From positions 1 through 64,000 of the forward strand of contig NZ_LLWQ01000154.1 of assembly GCF_001447385.1 (NCBI RefSeq): DNA of 64,000 nucleotides, given 5' to 3'. The first letter of the stretch is position 1; every line of letters starts with the position of its first letter. Shown here piece by piece: positions 1 to 8,022 of this stretch. Origin of the DNA: Paracoccus sp. MKU1 (GTDB lineage: Bacteria; Pseudomonadota; Alphaproteobacteria; Rhodobacterales; Rhodobacteraceae). Below the pieces are notes generated by a model. The model made no database searches. It saw nothing but the letters and a program-made list of their open reading frames with translations, and was not told the origin of the DNA. The translations under genes were made by a program, and so were the position numbers.

Positions 1-251
1 AGGGGATAAAGGTCTGCATCCCGGGCCGGAAGTCTCGCAAGAAGGCGGTGAAATACGACAAGAGGCGCTACAAACGGCGCAACCGCATCGAGATCATGTT
101 CGGCCGCCTGAAGGATTGGCCAATCGTCGGGAAAACAGTCCCCCGGACTGTTTTCTGATCCTCCTCATACGTCGCGACCCGATACGACCGGTGCCCGGAA
201 ACCTTCTTCTCTGCGATCATGCTAGCCGCAACCGTCTTGTTCTGGCCGTGA
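1..251 (+). pseudogene. 3' end of an IS5-type transposase, interrupted
   Basis: The frame from position 3 reads a basic transposase tail containing KRRYKRRNRIEIMFGRLKDW. After an interruption it resumes in the same frame with VATRYDRCPETFFSA and ends in LAATVLFWP and a TGA at 249-251. This tail is typical of IS5/IS427-group DDE transposases. The two halves are separated by about 45 bases (around 121-167) that contain a palindrome and an in-frame TGA at 156-158. The reading would be continuous without that block, so the copy looks inactivated by a short insertion. The 5' part lies outside the window, so I cannot tell whether the element is otherwise whole. Family assignment rests on the motif only. 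Confidence 0.7.
131..155. repeat. Short palindrome inserted in the transposase remnant
   Basis: GAAAACAGTCC at 131-141 and its exact complement GGACTGTTTTC at 145-155 flank a three-base loop. The palindrome sits inside about 45 bases that split the transposase reading frame without shifting it. It could be a very small non-autonomous mobile palindrome or a hairpin picked up by recombination. Confidence 0.7.
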
Positions 252-254
252 AAC

Positions 255-776
255 TCAATGAGCCTGGACGCTAATGCCTTCACCAGGATTGAAACGCGGC
301 AACTTTGAAGCGTGACGGACATAGCGCTCCGGATCATCGGCAAACAGATTGAATACTTCGAAGCCCGTCTCTTCGATCACTTCTTGCGCGACAATCGTCC
401 TGTGGCAGGTCTCCGGATCACGCTCGAAACAAAGCAGACAGGTTGGTGCAGACTGCACGAAATCTACCAAATCCCGCAGCGATTCCTGTGCAGCTGATGT
501 TTCGATGTGCGCGCCATAGATGGCCCTAAAGCGGTCGAATTCTCCGGCCCGAGCGGCTTCACGCCCAGGCTTGGGATCACCCAGCGCGATGAAATGCGAA
601 TACTCGATGCCTTCCTCGGCCAGCCGCGATGCCAGCTTGGTCTTGGAAAAACCGGCCTTGCGTGACACGGCAACAGCGCGCACATCGGCCAACTTTTCGA
701 CCCCGACCGCCTTCAGTGTGCGGACGAACCGATCAATGTCCGTGCCTTCGTAGCCTACCGTGAATACAACGCTCAT
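255..776 (-). CDS. DUF488 family protein
   Basis: The 173-residue protein has the DUF488 hallmarks: an N-terminal VGYEG motif at residues 7-11, an ADVR segment near 30-33, and the cysteine/histidine signature LLCFERDPETCHR at residues 114-126. DUF488 proteins are soluble and common in genomic islands, and their biochemical role is not established. The stop codon lies only four bases beyond the transposase stop on the other strand, so the last residues (about GEGISVQAH) are probably encoded by the end of the insertion element and the native C-terminus may be missing. The start ATG at 774-776 is followed at once by VVFTVGYEG, as expected for the family. Confidence 0.75.
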   Translation of the reverse strand: MSVVFTVGYEGTDIDRFVRTLKAVGVEKLADVRAVAVSRKAGFSKTKLASRLAEEGIEYSHFIALGDPKPGREAARAGEFDRFRAIYGAHIETSAAQESLRDLVDFVQSAPTCLLCFERDPETCHRTIVAQEVIEETGFEVFNLFADDPERYVRHASKLPRFNPGEGISVQAH

Positions 777-833
777 GCCTGCCTCATTTTCTGGAACCGT
801 AGCATGTGACGGTTCGGACAGGAATCCCTTGAT

Positions 834-1067
834 TCACTCGGGATTTAAGCAGCCCTGATCGACCGTGAGCATTCGCTTCTGCGCATCCCAGGCCTCCGGC
901 AAAGGCTGCCGCAATGCTTCGAGCGTCAGGTGGCGCGGCTGGCGGCCTTCCAGGATAGCTTCCACGACATCCGGGGCAAGCTGGGCGAGCCGCATCGTTC
1001 GGGTCAGATATGGGGCGGCAATGCCTTCGTGTTCGGCCAGTTCGGCAATGGTGGCGAACTCCCCTGG
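834..1067 (-). pseudogene. C-terminal remnant of a recombinase-family protein
   Basis: Read on the minus strand, the segment encodes EFATIAELAEHEGIAAPY, then LTRTMRLAQLAPDVVEAILE, GRQPRHLTLEALRQPLPEAW and DAQKRMLTVDQGCLNPE, ending at a TGA (834-836). A helix-turn-helix region followed by LAPD.VEAIL.GRQP is the usual C-terminal end of recombinase-like proteins carried by mobile elements in Rhodobacterales. Homology to the N-terminal resolvase domain stops abruptly near a CCCCTGGGGG palindrome at 1061-1070, and no start codon is present. It is therefore a decayed fragment. It supports an earlier integration event beside tRNA-Ser. Confidence 0.6.
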
Positions 1068-1072
1068 GGGTA

Positions 1073-1198
1073 TTCTCTGGTGAGCAGCTCACAGAATGGG
1101 TAGCGGATCGCTTACGCCGGTATCGAGCCGGGGAGGATCTTACGCTCGCCGATCTGGAAATTCCCGGCCTGAGTCCGGCCAAAATGGCCAGCAGGTAA
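1073..1198 (+). pseudogene. C-terminal remnant of an unidentified protein
   Basis: The frame reads SGEQLTEWVADRLRRYRAGE followed by DLTLADLEIPGLSPAKMASR and a TAA at 1196-1198. The composition, with alternating charged and hydrophobic residues and a short IPGLSPAKMA end, looks like the true C-terminus of a soluble protein. No plausible start or upstream coding signal exists, because the frame enters the opposite-strand recombinase remnant. I do not recognise the family. It probably belongs to the same decayed island as its neighbours. Confidence 0.4.
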
Positions 1199-1281
1199 AG
1201 ACCTGACACCACCGCGCCCGGCCCCGGTCGGGCGCCTCCATCCCTTCATCCCATCTTCAACCGGCGCGAGGGCGCATCTGC

Positions 1282-1812
1282 ATGGACACGGCCTATTCGA
1301 TCAACCGGCACTGGTCGGATCGCTTCATCCCCGAGATCCGCCGCATCGTCGGTGCGCATCTCTTGCGGGTCGCGCCGGATTACCTCGATACCCGCCATGC
1401 CACCGATCTGCTGATGCTGGACGGCCGGGACATGCGTATTGCCGCCAGGGTGCGGCGCCATGGCTACGCCGGCCGCTATCCCTACGACTTCACCATCCGC
1501 TCGCGCCTGCCCTCGGGCAATCCGACCGAACTGGCCAAGATTGTGAACGGCGAGGGAGACTGGCTGTTCTACGGCCATGCCAATGCGGCCGGGACGGGCT
1601 TTGACCTGTGGTGGCTGCTGGACCTACGGGCGTTCCGGGCCGGGCTGATCCGCCACGCTTCGAACGGTTATCCCATTTCCTCGGGCGACCGGGTGAACAC
1701 GGACGGCACCTGCTTCAAGTGGTTCGATATCCGGTCCTTTCCCAAGGAGCCGCCGCTGGTGCTGGCGACCTCGGGGCCGCGCAGCGCCGGGCCGTCGCCC
1801 TGGCATGCCTGA
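1282..1812 (+). CDS. Hypothetical island protein
   Basis: A 176-residue soluble protein of unrecognised family. The central part contains HATDLLMLDGRDMRIAARVR followed by YPYDFTIRSR; an acidic residue, a short strand, and an R-V-R strand resemble the core of restriction-endonuclease-like folds found in mobile elements. That fold is an inference from pattern only, and a clear catalytic lysine is not visible. No membrane segment or signal peptide is apparent. It begins at ATG 1282 and is followed by a hairpin at 1867-1901. Its neighbours are transposase and recombinase remnants, so it is probably cargo of the island ending at tRNA-Ser. Confidence 0.6.
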   Translation: MDTAYSINRHWSDRFIPEIRRIVGAHLLRVAPDYLDTRHATDLLMLDGRDMRIAARVRRHGYAGRYPYDFTIRSRLPSGNPTELAKIVNGEGDWLFYGHANAAGTGFDLWWLLDLRAFRAGLIRHASNGYPISSGDRVNTDGTCFKWFDIRSFPKEPPLVLATSGPRSAGPSPWHA

Positions 1813-1866
1813 CCGCTGACTTCTCGGCCCAACCCGGAAAGGGGGTGAACAAGAGCACATTGGCCG

Positions 1867-1901
1867 AAGCGAGCCCTCGCATCATGCGGGGGCTTTCGCT
1901 T
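1867..1901. terminator. Hairpin, possible bidirectional terminator
   Basis: AAGCGAGCCCTCGC at 1867-1880 can pair with GCGGGGGCTTTCGCTT at 1886-1901, giving a GC-rich stem with a short loop. It lies after the hypothetical gene ending at 1812 and downstream of the convergent minus-strand gene ending at 1980. There is no long T tract, so termination is plausible but not certain. Confidence 0.45.
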
Positions 1902-1979
1902 GGGCCGGCGGTGACGCGCGATGCCCGGCGCTGTGGGGCTCGGTGCCCCTGCGGACAGCAGCCCGCAGGGGATGTCGCA

Positions 1980-2180
1980 TCATCCGAGTAGCCAGTAAGC
2001 GCCAAGGGCAATGGCGCAGAAACCGACAAGCATGATGCACCAGTTCAGCAGCACGGTCTTGCCGGATTGGATCTCTCCGGCTGCCGGCGGCGCTGCGTGC
2101 TCGGGCGGCGTGTCGTCGGTCTTTGGTTTTTCGGCAAACGGCCTCCGGCACACGGCCGGTTCATCCTTGGGGAAGTTCAT
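1980..2180 (-). CDS. Small single-pass membrane protein
   Basis: A 66-residue product with a polar, proline-rich N-terminal half (about residues 1-43) and one hydrophobic segment at the C-terminus, LLNWCIMLVGFCAIALGAYW. This predicts a tail-anchored inner-membrane peptide. The family is not recognised. It lies in the island between two other hypothetical genes and faces the hairpin at 1867-1901. Being short, it could be spurious, but the clean transmembrane segment and sensible position argue for a real gene. Confidence 0.45.
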   Translation of the reverse strand: MNFPKDEPAVCRRPFAEKPKTDDTPPEHAAPPAAGEIQSGKTVLLNWCIMLVGFCAIALGAYWLLG

Positions 2181-2243
2181 CTGTCGTCCTTCGTGAACGC
2201 AAGGGTCATGATCTGCCAGCCCGGTTCCGGGGGCAGAGCGAGG

Positions 2244-2615
2244 TCAGGCGGTCATGCGGAAGAACGGAGGCGCGCGGGCGCAGGGTGCGAGTCTGCCGGC
2301 GCAGACCCCGATTTGCGGTTGATAGGCATAGGTGACCAGTGCCGCGATACGCGGCAGCGGAGGCGGGGGTTCCGACGGCGGCAGCGCAGTTGCGGCCAGC
2401 GGGCGGATCTGCACCGCATCCTTGCGGGCGATCAGGTCGCGTCCATGGATTGCCGCCAGGGTCGGCGTCGGCGTGGTCAGCTGCTTGGACTGGCTGGCCG
2501 CTGCGGTGACCTGTGGTCCCGGCAACATGACGACCAGCAGGGCCAGCAGCAGGGCCAGCCATAGCCTTGCCGCATGCGATGGGTTCACCGTTTCAGGGGC
2601 CTGCGGGTCCGTCAT
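2244..2615 (-). CDS. Hypothetical secreted or anchored protein
   Basis: The frame opens further upstream, but the ATG at 2613-2615 is preferred because a GGAG ribosome site lies just before it and the protein then starts MTDPQAPETVNPSHAARL followed by the hydrophobic stretch LWLALLLALLVVMLPG. This looks like a signal peptide or N-terminal anchor with a cleavage-like VTAAA site near residue 35. The remaining roughly 85 residues are proline-rich with no recognisable domain, and include two late cysteines (CAGRLAPC). Total length is 123 residues. It is oriented like the small membrane protein at 1980-2180 and may be co-transcribed with it. Confidence 0.4.
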   Translation of the reverse strand: MTDPQAPETVNPSHAARLWLALLLALLVVMLPGPQVTAAASQSKQLTTPTPTLAAIHGRDLIARKDAVQIRPLAATALPPSEPPPPLPRIAALVTYAYQPQIGVCAGRLAPCARAPPFFRMTA

Positions 2616-2651
2616 GCTCCGACTGATCCATGTATTCTGGTGGGTGCACAA

Positions 2652-3101
2652 GGGCTGGAGCCGCCTCTCGGAAAGAATCGCAACCGAATAGCAGCAGATT
2701 GCGATTTCTGGCCGTCGCGAAAACCCAGCCAGAGAGCCCTTTCTGACGACTCGAGGGCCGAGAATCGCGGAATAGCGAAAATCGCAGGAGGACGCATGTC
2801 GGCCGCTACCGCTTTTTTAGTCGCCCTACCTGTGTCCAAGATGGACGCGATGGATAGCGACCTGGGTTTCGTGATGGTGACGCCCCATACATCTCTGAGT
2901 GGGCGTCTCGGCTCAGCCGCACGGCTCCCAGCGACAGATCGCGCGCGTGGGGCAGAGGCTGGCTCCAATCCATCCCAGCGCGTGGCGTATCCGCATCACT
3001 CACGACCGCAATCGGTAGCAGTCAACCGCAAACATAAAGGCGGGCGTGATGGCGGGTATGTCGCCTAATTAGAAATTTTTCATATAAATATCAATGGGGT
3101 G
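2652..3101. other. Intergenic end of the accessory region
   Basis: No coding region here is convincing: the frames that stay open use unlikely residues and have no ribosome sites. The last 40 bases before the tRNA (about 3063-3100) are markedly AT-rich against a GC-rich background. They lie on the 3' side of the tRNA, where an integrated element's end would sit. I could not find a second copy of the tRNA 3' end within the window. Confidence 0.5.
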
Positions 3102-3191
3102 TGGCGGAGAGGGTGGGATTCGAACCCACGGAACCCGTGAAGGCTCAACGGTTTTCGAGACCGCCCCGTTCGACCACTCCGGCACCTCTCC
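3102..3191 (-). tRNA. tRNA-Ser (anticodon CGA)
   Basis: The minus strand from 3191 gives a 90-nucleotide class II tRNA with encoded CCA. The acceptor stem is GGAGAGG paired with CCTCTCC, followed by discriminator G and CCA. The anticodon stem-loop GCGGT-CTCGAAA-ACCGT places CGA at positions 34-36, so it reads UCG serine codons. A long variable arm and the T-loop GGTTCGAATCC are visible. The 3' end faces the accessory segment at 1-3100, matching the usual orientation of integration at tRNA genes. Confidence 0.97.
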
Positions 3192-3340
3192 GCGCTTTCG
3201 GGTGGTGGCGGCGATTTAGACGGGCGGGGGTTGAAGCGCAAGGGGCTTCGCGCGAAAACCGCGAAAAATTTGTCGCTTGGGTGGATCATGACAGGAACAG
3301 GCAAGGCCGGACGGATCGAAAGCATCAAAAGACCAGGCTC

Positions 3341-4405
3341 ATGCCGCTGCTGATCGGGCCGCTCGCCCATCCGCTGATGCGTGCCCGCCTCGCTCCGGAG
3401 GCGGTCGAGGCCGAGCCGCTGCAAGGCAGGCTCATCGGCGGCGGCCTGGCCGGGATCGCATCCGATGGCTGGCCGCGGCTTGCCGCAGGCGAGGACGAGT
3501 TGCCGCTTTGGCGGACGGATTGGACGCCCGCCCTGCGCCGCTATGCCGAGATCTTCGGGCTGGTGCCGCAGAACCACCGTGCCGGGGAGTTGCTGGGCCT
3601 GGGCGAGCCGGCCAGCGACGCGCCCCGATGGCAGCCGGAGCTCGCCGCTGCCATGGCCGATTGGCTGCTGGGCCTGCCCAGGCACCGCCCGGTGGAAGCG
3701 ATCCGCCGGCGCCTGCCGATGATCGCCAGTTGGGTGGCCTCGCGCCAGCGCGCCGGAGCCGAGACCGAGCACCTGCCGCATGTCGGCCCCGCCGCCATCG
3801 ACCGGATCAGGATCGATTCGGTCGAGGAACCCTATGCCGAGTATTTCTCGGTCGAGGCGATCCGGCTCAGCCAGCACCGGAACGATGGCGGCTGGACCGA
3901 GCCGCTGCTGCGGGCGGTCTTCGTCTCGGGCGATGCGACGGTGGTGCTGCCCTGGGATCCGCTGCGCGACCGGGTCATGCTGATCGACCAGCTGCGGGCC
4001 GGGCCGCTGGCGCGCGGTGATGCGCAGCCCTGGCTCTACGAGACCGTGGCCGGCCGCGTCGATGCGGGCGAGACGCCGGAACAGGCCGCGCGCCGCGAGG
4101 CGGTCGAGGAAACCGGCATCACGCTTTCGCGCTTGTTCCCGGCGCCGCACAATTATCCCAGCCCCGGGGCGATGGCGGAATATCTCTATCTCTATGTCGG
4201 CATCGCCGACCTGCCCGACGATAGCGCGGGACTGGGCGGTCTGGCGACCGAGGACGAGGACATCCGTTCGCATCTGATCCCGCGGGCCGAGTTGACCCGC
4301 ATGGCGCTGGCGGGCGAGATCCGCAACGGGCCGCTGCTGAACCTGGCGCTTTGGCTGGAGCTGCGCCATCAGGACATCCGGCGCGAATTGGGGCAGGGCA
4401 CGTAG
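3341..4405 (+). CDS. trgB: NUDIX hydrolase, TrgB-type
   Basis: The 354-residue protein has an N-terminal domain of roughly 180 residues without a clear motif and a C-terminal NUDIX hydrolase domain. The NUDIX box is complete: GRVDAGETPEQAARREAVEE followed by TGI, near residues 236-258, with the G-x5-E-x7-RE-x2-EE-x-G pattern needed for metal binding. Such enzymes cleave ADP-ribose or related nucleoside diphosphates. The gene stands just before cysK, the arrangement of the tellurite-resistance genes trgB-cysK of Rhodobacter sphaeroides, which supports the name. A longer open frame runs antisense across tRNA-Ser, so the ATG at 3341 is chosen as the first start beyond it. The partner trgA, expected upstream, is absent; the tRNA and accessory segment lie there instead. 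Confidence 0.82.
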   Translation: MPLLIGPLAHPLMRARLAPEAVEAEPLQGRLIGGGLAGIASDGWPRLAAGEDELPLWRTDWTPALRRYAEIFGLVPQNHRAGELLGLGEPASDAPRWQPELAAAMADWLLGLPRHRPVEAIRRRLPMIASWVASRQRAGAETEHLPHVGPAAIDRIRIDSVEEPYAEYFSVEAIRLSQHRNDGGWTEPLLRAVFVSGDATVVLPWDPLRDRVMLIDQLRAGPLARGDAQPWLYETVAGRVDAGETPEQAARREAVEETGITLSRLFPAPHNYPSPGAMAEYLYLYVGIADLPDDSAGLGGLATEDEDIRSHLIPRAELTRMALAGEIRNGPLLNLALWLELRHQDIRRELGQGT

Positions 4406-4481
4406 ACCGCCCTGCCGGGGTTGCCGCCATCGGGCGGCGGCGTGTAAACCGGGCGGGAACATCCTGCGAAAGGCCAAGCCC

Positions 4482-5513
4482 ATGCGCATCTGCCCCGACC
4501 TCGCCTCTGCCATCGGAAACACGCCCCTGATCCGGCTGCGCCGTGCCTCGGAAGAGACCGGCTGCGAGATCCTGGGCAAGGCCGAGTTCATGAATCCGGG
4601 CCAGTCGGTCAAGGATCGCGCCGCGCTCTACATCATCCAGGACGCGGTGGCGCGGGGCGAGCTGCGTCCGGGCGGCACCATCGTCGAGGGCACGGCCGGC
4701 AATACCGGCATCGGCCTGGCGCTGGTCGGCGCCTCGATGGGCTTCCGTTCGGTCATCGTCATCCCCGAGACGCAGAGCCAGGAGAAAAAGGACATGCTGC
4801 GTCTGGCCGGGGCCGAATTGGTCGAGGTGCCTGCCGCGCCCTACAAGAACCCCAACAACTACGTGCGCTATTCCGGCCGGCTGGCCGAGGAACTGGCGCG
4901 GACCGAGCCGAACGGCGCCATCTGGGCCAATCAGTTCGACAATGTCGCCAATCGCGCGGCGCATCTGGAAACCACCGGCCCCGAGATCTGGGAGCAGACC
5001 GGCGGCAAGGTGGACGGCTTCATCTGCGCGGTCGGCTCGGGCGGGACGCTGGCGGGGGTCGCCATGGCGCTGCAACCCAAGGGCGTCAAGATGGGCCTGG
5101 CCGATCCCGAAGGCGCGGCGCTCTACAGTTTCTATACCGAGGGCAAGTTCGAGGCACCGGGCTCGTCCATCACCGAGGGCATCGGCCAGGGCCGCATCAC
5201 CGCGAACCTGGAAGGCTTCACCCCGGACTTCGCCTATCGCATCTCGGATGCCGAGGCGCTGCCGGTGATCTTCGACCTGCTGGAACATGAGGGGCTTTGC
5301 CTCGGCGGCTCCTCTGGGGTGAACGTGGCCGGCGCGATCCGCATGGCGAAGGACATGGGCCCCGGTCACACCATCGTGACGGTGCTTTGCGACTATGGCA
5401 CGCGTTACCAGACCAAGCTTTTCAACCCCGAGTTCCTGCGGGCCAAGGGCTTGCCGGTGCCGGAATGGATGACGCGCAAGCCGGCGGACCTGCCCGAGGT
5501 CTATCAGGACTGA
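4482..5513 (+). CDS. cysK: Cysteine synthase A
   Basis: O-acetylserine sulfhydrylase catalyses the last step of cysteine synthesis, replacing the acetate of O-acetylserine with sulfide. The PLP-binding lysine is K44 in NPGQSVKDRAA. The substrate loop GTAGNTG is at residues 70-76 and the phosphate-binding glycine loop GSGGT follows in the middle of the protein. At 343 residues it is somewhat longer than the enterobacterial enzyme, as is common in alphaproteobacteria. It follows trgB by 76 bases and precedes the channel gene by seven. In Rhodobacter the trgB-cysK pair contributes to tellurite resistance, plausibly through thiol supply. Confidence 0.95.
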   Translation: MRICPDLASAIGNTPLIRLRRASEETGCEILGKAEFMNPGQSVKDRAALYIIQDAVARGELRPGGTIVEGTAGNTGIGLALVGASMGFRSVIVIPETQSQEKKDMLRLAGAELVEVPAAPYKNPNNYVRYSGRLAEELARTEPNGAIWANQFDNVANRAAHLETTGPEIWEQTGGKVDGFICAVGSGGTLAGVAMALQPKGVKMGLADPEGAALYSFYTEGKFEAPGSSITEGIGQGRITANLEGFTPDFAYRISDAEALPVIFDLLEHEGLCLGGSSGVNVAGAIRMAKDMGPGHTIVTVLCDYGTRYQTKLFNPEFLRAKGLPVPEWMTRKPADLPEVYQD

Positions 5514-5520
5514 CCGAACC

Positions 5521-8022
5521 ATGCCCCGTCTTGCCGCGCTGCCCCGGCTCGCCTCGCTGATCTTCGTGCTGTTCCTGGCACTGAACCTGCCGGCCCTTGC
5601 CCAGCAAGAGCAGGAGGCGCCGGATTTCGCCGCCTGGAACAAGCTGGCCGAGCAGGCCGAGCAGATCCTGGAATCCGGCTCGGCCAATGATGCGCGGTTG
5701 CAGACCATCCGCGAGGAGGTGGTGAAATGGCGCGAGCGGCTGAAGGCGGGGCAGGGCGTCAACGCCACCCGCATCGCCACGCTCAAGGACCAGATCGCCG
5801 CGCTGGGGCCGCCCCCGGCCGAGGGCCAGACCGAACCCGAGGAAATCGCCGCCCGCCGCAAGGAGTTGAACGAGCAGCTTTCCACCCTTCAGGCCCCGGG
5901 CTTGCAGGCCGTCGAGGCCTATGGCCGCGCCGATGGCATCGTCGCCCAGATCGACCAGACCCTGCGCGCCCGCCAGACCTTTGCGCTGATCCGCAAGACG
6001 CCGACTCCGCTGAACCCGGCGAACTGGGGCCCGGCCATGGCCGAAGCGGCCCATGTCGCCGGACAGATCTATGCCGAGGCGCGGGCGCGCTGGGACAGCA
6101 CCGGCGGCCTGTCCGGCTTTACCCAGCGGCTGCCGCTGATCGGGGGCTTCCTGCTGGTGGCGCTGCTGTTGCTGTCGCGCGGGCGGCGCTGGATCGATTC
6201 CCTGCCGTCGCGGCTGTCGGCACGAGCCAGCGAGCGGTCGCGGGCGGCGCTGATCTTCGGCGTCTCGCTGGGCCAGATCGCCATCCCGCTGATCGGCGTG
6301 ATCCTGTTCGGGGCGGCGCTGGCCTCGACCGACCTGCTCGACGACTGGGGCCTGCCGCTTCTGCGTTCGGTGCCGGCGGCGGGGCTGTCCTTCTTTGGCG
6401 GCATCTGGCTGGCGCGCCGGTTGTTCCCGGCGCCCGATACCGCTGTCGAACCGCCGCTGCCGCTGGACGAGGAACGCCGCGCCAGGGCGCGCTTTCGCGC
6501 CACGCTGCTGGCCTCGGCCCTGGCGCTGCACCAGCTTGTCGCCCGTTCGATCCTGCCGCTTTCCGGCTTCAACAGCCAGAATGACAGCGATACCGTCCCG
6601 CAGCGCCTCAGCGAGGCTTCTGCCGGGGTCTGGCATTTCCTGCTGATCCTGTTCGGTGCCTTCTGCCTGTTCCGGCTGTGCAACCTGCTGCGCGGGCTGC
6701 GCCCGGCCGAAAACTCGGATACGCCCGATTACCGCATCCGCGTGGTAAGCTTCCTCGCCATGGTCGGGCGGATGGTGGCGCTGGTCGCGCCGGTCCTGGT
6801 GGCAGCGGGCTATGTCACGGCGGGCAACGCGCTGCTCTGGGCGCTGGTGCTGACGCTGGCGCTGGTCGGGCTGCTGATCATCCTGCAGGATTTCATCGCC
6901 GATCTTTACGCCCTGGCCAAGGGCGGCGACCAGTCGGCACGCGATGCGCTGATGCCGGTGCTGATCGGTTTTGCGCTGATCCTGCTGTCGCTGCCGCTTT
7001 TCGCGCTGATCTGGGGTGCGCGCGGCAGCGACCTGGTCGAGGCCTGGACCAAGGTGCAGCAGGGCTTTTCCATAGGTGGCGTGCGGCTGTCGCCCATGGC
7101 GCTCCTGACTTTCCTGATCGTCTTTGCCGTCGGTTATTTCCTGACCAATTTCGTGCAGGGCGCCTTCCGCAGCTCGATCCTGCCCAAGACGAAACTGGAC
7201 GCGGGCGGGCAGAATGCGGTCGCCTCGATGATCGGCTATGTCGGACTGGCGCTGGCGGCGGTCTTTGCCGTGACCTCGGCGGGGATCGACCTGACCTCGC
7301 TAGCCTTCGTCGCCGGTGCGTTGTCGGTCGGCATCGGTTTCGGCATGCAGCAGGTGGTGTCGAACTTCGTCTCGGGCATCATCCTGCTGGTCGAGCGGCC
7401 CATCGCCGTCGGCGACTGGATCGAGGTCGGCGGCCAGCAGGGCGTCGTCAAGAAGATGGCGGTGCGTGCCACCCAGATCCAGACCTTCGACCGCACCCAG
7501 GTGATCGTGCCGAACTCGAACCTGATCACCCAGCCGGTGACCAACTGGACGCGCGGCAGCCTGGCGGGCCGCATCATCGTGCCGGTCACCGTCGCGCATG
7601 GTTCGGACAGCCGCCAGGTCGCCGAGCTGCTGCGCGGGATCGCCGAGGACCAGCCGACGGTGCTGATCAATCCGGCGCCCGCCGTGCTGTTGCGCAGCAT
7701 CACCGCCGACGGGCTGAACTTCGAGTTGCGCGCGGTGCTTTCGGACATCAACGGCGGGGCCGGGGTCTCGTCCGAGATCAACCACCAGATCCTCGAGCGT
7801 TTCGCGGCGGCCGGTGTCGTCCTGCCCGGCAGCACCCGCCCTTCGCGCGACATCTTCCTGCATGGCGAGGCCGAGGTGCCCGAGCCTGCGCCGAAGACCG
7901 CGCCCCTCGCGGCGGCCGATCCGCACAAGACCACGCCGCAGGAGGCCGAGCCGCATGACGGCGGCGAATTCGGCCCCGCCGCCACGCAGGGCGACGACGG
8001 CGAGGATGGAAACCGCGCATGA
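5521..8022 (+). CDS. MscS-type mechanosensitive channel with DUF3772
   Basis: An 833-residue inner-membrane protein starting with a signal peptide (about residues 1-28, ending PALAQQ). A periplasmic part follows with heptad-like charged stretches and a DUF3772-like segment around residues 130-190. About ten membrane helices come next. The pore helix and beta domain typical of MscS lie near residues 600-640, with ALSVGIGFGMQQVVSNFVSG and ERPIAVGDWIEVGGQQGVV. The last 60 residues are a charged, disordered tail. Such large MscS paralogues release solutes during osmotic down-shock. The gene starts seven bases after cysK and overlaps the next gene by four bases (ATGA). Confidence 0.9.
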   Translation: MPRLAALPRLASLIFVLFLALNLPALAQQEQEAPDFAAWNKLAEQAEQILESGSANDARLQTIREEVVKWRERLKAGQGVNATRIATLKDQIAALGPPPAEGQTEPEEIAARRKELNEQLSTLQAPGLQAVEAYGRADGIVAQIDQTLRARQTFALIRKTPTPLNPANWGPAMAEAAHVAGQIYAEARARWDSTGGLSGFTQRLPLIGGFLLVALLLLSRGRRWIDSLPSRLSARASERSRAALIFGVSLGQIAIPLIGVILFGAALASTDLLDDWGLPLLRSVPAAGLSFFGGIWLARRLFPAPDTAVEPPLPLDEERRARARFRATLLASALALHQLVARSILPLSGFNSQNDSDTVPQRLSEASAGVWHFLLILFGAFCLFRLCNLLRGLRPAENSDTPDYRIRVVSFLAMVGRMVALVAPVLVAAGYVTAGNALLWALVLTLALVGLLIILQDFIADLYALAKGGDQSARDALMPVLIGFALILLSLPLFALIWGARGSDLVEAWTKVQQGFSIGGVRLSPMALLTFLIVFAVGYFLTNFVQGAFRSSILPKTKLDAGGQNAVASMIGYVGLALAAVFAVTSAGIDLTSLAFVAGALSVGIGFGMQQVVSNFVSGIILLVERPIAVGDWIEVGGQQGVVKKMAVRATQIQTFDRTQVIVPNSNLITQPVTNWTRGSLAGRIIVPVTVAHGSDSRQVAELLRGIAEDQPTVLINPAPAVLLRSITADGLNFELRAVLSDINGGAGVSSEINHQILERFAAAGVVLPGSTRPSRDIFLHGEAEVPEPAPKTAPLAAADPHKTTPQEAEPHDGGEFGPAATQGDDGEDGNRA

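Noticed and set aside
2638..2676. Sequence resembling the 3' end of a tRNA on the minus strand (…GCACCCACCA)
   Set aside because: No T-loop consensus, anticodon arm or acceptor partner could be built upstream, so it is not a tRNA or a clear att duplicate.
3101..3340. N-terminal extension of the trgB frame
   Set aside because: The extension is the complement of tRNA-Ser and produces the familiar spurious GFEPTEP-type peptide.
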